Below are positions 6,583-8,692 of a stretch of 8,692 bases of DNA, piece after piece. The position numbers and the translations under genes are program-made. This stretch comes from Bifidobacteriaceae bacterium (GTDB lineage Bacteria; Actinomycetota; Actinomycetes; Actinomycetales; WQXJ01): the NCBI GenBank assembly GCA_031265345.1, contig JAISCU010000045.1, positions 1 through 8,692 on the forward strand, given 5' to 3'. The notes beneath the pieces were generated by a model. It was not told where the DNA came from, did not search any database, and saw nothing but the letters and a program-made list of their open reading frames with translations. How positions within the stretch are numbered: the stretch's first letter is position 1; every line of letters begins with the position of its first letter.

Positions 6583-6918
6583 ATGGTGTTCAGGTTGGGT
6601 TGGGCGGCAGCGTCGGCTGCGCACGGGTTGTCCGCGCGGTGGGGTCCGGTCAACCGGCTGATCGGCTGGGTAAGGGGAACCCGGGAGGGGTTGAGGTGGG
6701 GGGTGCCCGCGATGGGCCTCGGGGTGGCGTTCTTCTTCGCCGCCGCGGCCTTGGCGGCGGCGGTCCGGGGCGGGGCGCCCGGCTGGTTGAACCTGCTGGT
6801 CCTGGTGTTCTGCTGGGACGGGCTGCGGCTGACCATGCTCGGGCCGGTCAGCCTGGTCCTGCTGGCCCGCTGCCGGTGGGCGGAGCGCCGCGCCGCCCGC
6901 GCCGCCGCCAGAAGCTGA
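6583..6918 (+). CDS. Small conserved-type membrane protein, inverted within the operon
   Basis: The only plus-strand gene, 111 residues. ATG 6583 is chosen because GGAGAGG (6570-6576) lies 6 nt upstream; a GTG at 6529 would add 18 Gly-rich residues without a good site. Third positions are strongly G/C. The N terminus is amphipathic (MVFRLGWAAASAAHGLSARW). The motif GLRWGVPAMGLGVAF leads into a hydrophobic helix (~38-60), and a second hydrophobic region spans ~67-95 (WLNLLVLVFCWDGLRL, then LGPVSLVLLARCRW). The C terminus is basic. I remember similar small proteins (LKWGVPAM, GPISLVLLLRAR) in actinobacterial conjugation loci, sometimes given misleading transporter names; the function is unknown. 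It converges on the 6927-7223 gene with only 8 nt between stops and diverges from the copy b gene. Confidence 0.8.
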   Translation: MVFRLGWAAASAAHGLSARWGPVNRLIGWVRGTREGLRWGVPAMGLGVAFFFAAAALAAAVRGGAPGWLNLLVLVFCWDGLRLTMLGPVSLVLLARCRWAERRAARAAARS

Positions 6919-6926
6919 CCCGGGGA

Positions 6927-7223
6927 TTAGAAGCCGGATCCGGCGTCGATCAGGAAGTTCGCCCACGCGACGGCGCCGCCGGCGGCCGCGGCGGCCCCCA
7001 GCGACACCAGGGTCCCGGTCTTGCCTTTCGCGGCCAGCTGGTAGTTGCCGCTGGCCTCCCCGAACGCCCAGCACAGCCCCGAGGCGACCAGGCAGGCGAC
7101 CGCCGCGACGAGCACGACTGTCAGCAGCGCGCCGACCGCCTGGGCGAGGGCGTCGCCCGTGACCGCCCCGAAGTCCGGGCCGACCCCCGTCCCCGCGCCC
7201 GCCGGGGCGGTGCGCCGGGTCAC
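6927..7223 (-). CDS. Small two-helix membrane protein, VirB2/pilin-like (DUF6112-type), copy a
   Basis: A 98-residue protein whose GTG start (7223-7221) overlaps the hydrolase TGA as GTGA, showing translational coupling; it ends at TAA 6929-6927. A short polar N terminus (VTRRTAPAGAGTGVGPDFG) is followed by two hydrophobic helices (about 28-51 and 71-90) separated by CWAFGEASGNYQLAAKGK. Over 74 positions it aligns to copy b (6029-6352) without gaps with about 32 identities counted by eye. These include W.FG..S.N..LA..GK.G in the loop and VA..NF near the end. The likely role is a second VirB2-like channel or pilus subunit, or a membrane component of the same fold. It lacks the longer N-terminal region of copy b. 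Confidence 0.85.
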   Translation of the reverse strand: MTRRTAPAGAGTGVGPDFGAVTGDALAQAVGALLTVVLVAAVACLVASGLCWAFGEASGNYQLAAKGKTGTLVSLGAAAAAGGAVAWANFLIDAGSGF

Positions 7224-8386
7224 GGGGCGGCTCCGGGCTGACAGCCAGCCGGGCCGGCGGCCGGGTTTTCGAGTTCGGCGGCGCCGTTGGCGGCGAGCCA
7301 GGCGTGCGGGTCGATGGCGTCGGCTTTGACTCCGCCGGGGTGGATCTCGAAGTGGAGGTGGGGGCCGGTGGAGTTCCCGTTCGACCCGACGTCCGCGATG
7401 CGCTGCCCGGCCGAGACATGGTCCCCGGGTTTCACATACAGGTGCCCGTCCCACATGTGCCCGTACAGGGACGACACGGTCCCGCCGTCGGCGGTTTGGT
7501 GGTCGATGACGATCGCGTTGCCGTACCCCTGCGCGGGGCCCGCGAACCGGACCACACCGTCCGCGGCGGCGAGGATCGGGGTTCCGTCCGGCGCGGAGTA
7601 GTCCGTTCCGGCGTGGAACCGGCGGGTCCCGTAGATCGGGTGGACGCGCCACCCGAAGTCGGAAGTCTTCACCCACGTCCCCGCCGGCAGCGGGAACACC
7701 ACCGGCCCAGAGCCGACCGGGTCGGGCGGGGGCGTCCCGCCGGGGTTGGGGGCGGTCAGGGTTTGGAGGATCTTCGCGGCGACGGGCTCCCATTTCTGGT
7801 ACCGGTCGGGGTAGGCGGACACCTCCACCTGCTGCGCGGCGTCGCCTTTCGGCATGGCCTTCCACCCGGGGATGTCGAGCAGTCCCCTCGGCGACGGGTG
7901 GTTCGGGCCGGTCGGGCCGCCCATGAACGCCCGCGCCTGATACGCCGGGTCCATCAACTCCTCCACCGTTCCCCACCCCGTCGAGGGCCGCATCTGGAAC
8001 AGGCCCAGGCTGTCGTGGTCGGAGCCGTCCCCGTCGTTGTCGTAATCAGAGGACTCGGGCCAGGCGGCCTTGTTGGACAGCATCCGCAGCGAGGATTCGG
8101 CCAACGCCGCCATCAACGCGACCACCACCGCGTCCCGATCCGTGCCCGGCACGCTGGAGCCGACGGCCACGATGGTGGCGGCCCGGCCCAGCTGCGCCCG
8201 GCTCAGCACCACCTTGCCGCCGTCGGCGGTCTCGGCCTCGAGGGTGTCGGGGATGTTCGTGACCACCAGGCCGCCGCCGACGGAGCAGGCCGCTTTCGCG
8301 GCCGGGTTCAACACGGCGCCCGCGCCTAGCAGCAGGACGGAAGGGCCGAGCAGGAACGCCGCCGCGGCGGCTAGCGCGGTTTTCAC
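7220..8386 (-). CDS. Bifunctional cell-wall hydrolase: transglycosylase-like domain plus M23 endopeptidase
   Basis: A 388-residue protein that probably opens peptidoglycan for the secretion channel, the VirB1/CwlT role. GTG 8386 is chosen because GAGGG lies 4 nt upstream and the sequence then begins with a membrane anchor or signal segment (KTALAAAAAFLLGPSVLLLG). The frame extends upstream to 8491 but overlaps the preceding gene. Residues ~65-160 resemble an SLT/lysozyme-like domain, with candidate catalytic Glu97 in AALAESSLR and SLGLFQMRPS at 126-135. Between them is an acidic loop (DYDNDGDGSDHD, 114-125). A Pro/Gly linker (~211-228) precedes an M23 domain with zinc ligands in HAGTD (His258, Asp262) and HLH (343-345), plus His310 in LYGH. 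All key M23 residues are present. The start is 7 nt from the upstream stop and its own stop overlaps copy a. Confidence 0.93.
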   Translation of the reverse strand: MKTALAAAAAFLLGPSVLLLGAGAVLNPAAKAACSVGGGLVVTNIPDTLEAETADGGKVVLSRAQLGRAATIVAVGSSVPGTDRDAVVVALMAALAESSLRMLSNKAAWPESSDYDNDGDGSDHDSLGLFQMRPSTGWGTVEELMDPAYQARAFMGGPTGPNHPSPRGLLDIPGWKAMPKGDAAQQVEVSAYPDRYQKWEPVAAKILQTLTAPNPGGTPPPDPVGSGPVVFPLPAGTWVKTSDFGWRVHPIYGTRRFHAGTDYSAPDGTPILAAADGVVRFAGPAQGYGNAIVIDHQTADGGTVSSLYGHMWDGHLYVKPGDHVSAGQRIADVGSNGNSTGPHLHFEIHPGGVKADAIDPHAWLAANGAAELENPAAGPAGCQPGAAP

Positions 8387-8393
8387 GCGGCCC

Positions 8394-8692
8394 TCATTCC
8401 AGCGGCTGGTTGGGTAGGGAGACGCGCAGGAGCCAGCACCCGCCCGCCTCGTCGCAGGCCGTGAACAAAGTGAACGCGACCGGCTCCCCATATCCGACCG
8501 GCTGCCCCTCCCACACGCCCTCCCGGCGGCGGACGCCGGCCACCGTCCACGCGGCCGCGCCCGCCGGGATCTGGCCCGCCCTGGCTCCGGCGACCGCGGC
8601 GTCCCACCCGGCGGGCTCCGCGACCGCGTCGATCTGGAGCCACTGGCGGGTCTGGTTGGCGCGCAGCCTGGCCCACATGTCCGCGTCCGGCA
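8394..8692 (-). CDS. C-terminal part of an unrecognised operon protein (5' end cut by the window edge)
   Basis: An open minus-strand frame enters from the right edge and ends at TGA 8396-8394. The last 98 residues are visible. An internal Met at 8678 is probably not the start, because the frame continues upstream (PDAD before it) and there is no ribosome binding site. Third positions are highly G/C. The segment looks like a soluble alpha+beta domain: a helix (MWARLRANQTRQWLQIDAV), then strands (AAWTVAGVRRREGVW, EPVAFTLFTACD, GGCWLLRVSLP), with two Cys (in FTACDEAGGCW) that could form a disulphide if exported. No membrane helix or motif is visible. An extracytoplasmic scaffold such as TcpC/VirB8 is conceivable because the hydrolase follows 7 nt downstream, but that is only a guess. 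Confidence 0.78.
   Translation of the reverse strand, partial: PDADMWARLRANQTRQWLQIDAVAEPAGWDAAVAGARAGQIPAGAAAWTVAGVRRREGVWEGQPVGYGEPVAFTLFTACDEAGGCWLLRVSLPNQPLE

Noticed and set aside
4254..6836. Long minus-strand open frame (about 860 codons) in another frame across the VirB6-like, copy b and divergent regions
   Set aside because: It crosses intergenic DNA and three real genes, and its product is Arg/Gly-rich low complexity. It is a frame shadow.
6933..6944. Perfect 12-nt palindrome GCCGGATCCGGC
   Set aside because: It lies within the last codons of the copy a gene (Ala-Gly-Ser-Gly), has no loop or T tract, and is not unlikely in such GC-rich DNA. It was not called as a terminator or operator.
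8387..8491. Upstream extension of the hydrolase frame to an ATG at 8491
   Set aside because: The extra 35 residues are Arg/Ser-rich, overlap the preceding gene by about 100 nt and would place the membrane anchor internally. GTG 8386 has a ribosome binding site and starts directly at the anchor.
1..8692. CRISPR array, tRNA or rRNA gene, insertion sequence, attachment site, relaxase or coupling protein
   Set aside because: None was found on either strand: no regularly spaced repeats, no tRNA-like fold, no transposase or integrase motifs. The conjugation call therefore rests on the T4SS genes alone.

Overview
The window is very GC-rich DNA, well above 70% G+C by eye, and the genes I trust have almost exclusively G or C at third codon positions. 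Several starts are GTG. This points to a high-GC actinomycete (for example Streptomyces, Actinomadura or relatives), but nothing in the sequence fixes the genus. The content is a conserved block of an actinobacterial conjugation-type type IV secretion system (T4SS), of the kind found in integrative and conjugative elements or plasmids. No relaxase, VirD4/TraG-type coupling protein, integrase, tRNA, att site or origin is visible, so the ends of the element lie outside the window.

Layout, read in the direction of most transcription (minus strand, right to left): the C-terminal end of an unrecognised protein (right edge to 8394); a membrane-anchored two-domain cell-wall hydrolase with a lytic transglycosylase-like domain and an M23 endopeptidase domain (8386-7220); a small two-helix membrane protein (7223-6927) whose start overlaps the hydrolase stop as GTGA; a single plus-strand gene for a small membrane protein (6583-6918), inverted relative to everything else; a second small two-helix membrane protein (6352-6029), a clear paralogue of the first; a VirB6/TrbL-like polytopic channel protein with a long Ala/Gly/Pro tail (5989-4577); an SCO6880-family protein that combines VirB3/PrgI-like membrane helices with a VirB4 N-terminal-like domain (4573-3122); a less typical region holding a putative 183-residue protein (3046-2495) and a 59-residue single-helix membrane protein (2451-2272); the VirB4-like AAA+ ATPase (2226-601); and a protein of unknown function that starts at an ATGA overlap (604) and runs off the left edge.

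The likely joint role is assembly of an envelope-spanning DNA-transfer channel. The ATPase powers assembly or substrate movement and docks on the SCO6880-like membrane subunit, which appears to supply the N-terminal half of a split VirB4. The VirB6-like protein forms the inner-membrane pore, the two small paralogues are VirB2/pilin-like candidates, and the hydrolase opens the peptidoglycan. The most unusual points are the physical split of the VirB3-VirB4 unit by two extra small genes, a symmetric GGAACG/CGTTCC element just upstream of that insertion, and the paralogous small membrane proteins flanking an inverted gene.
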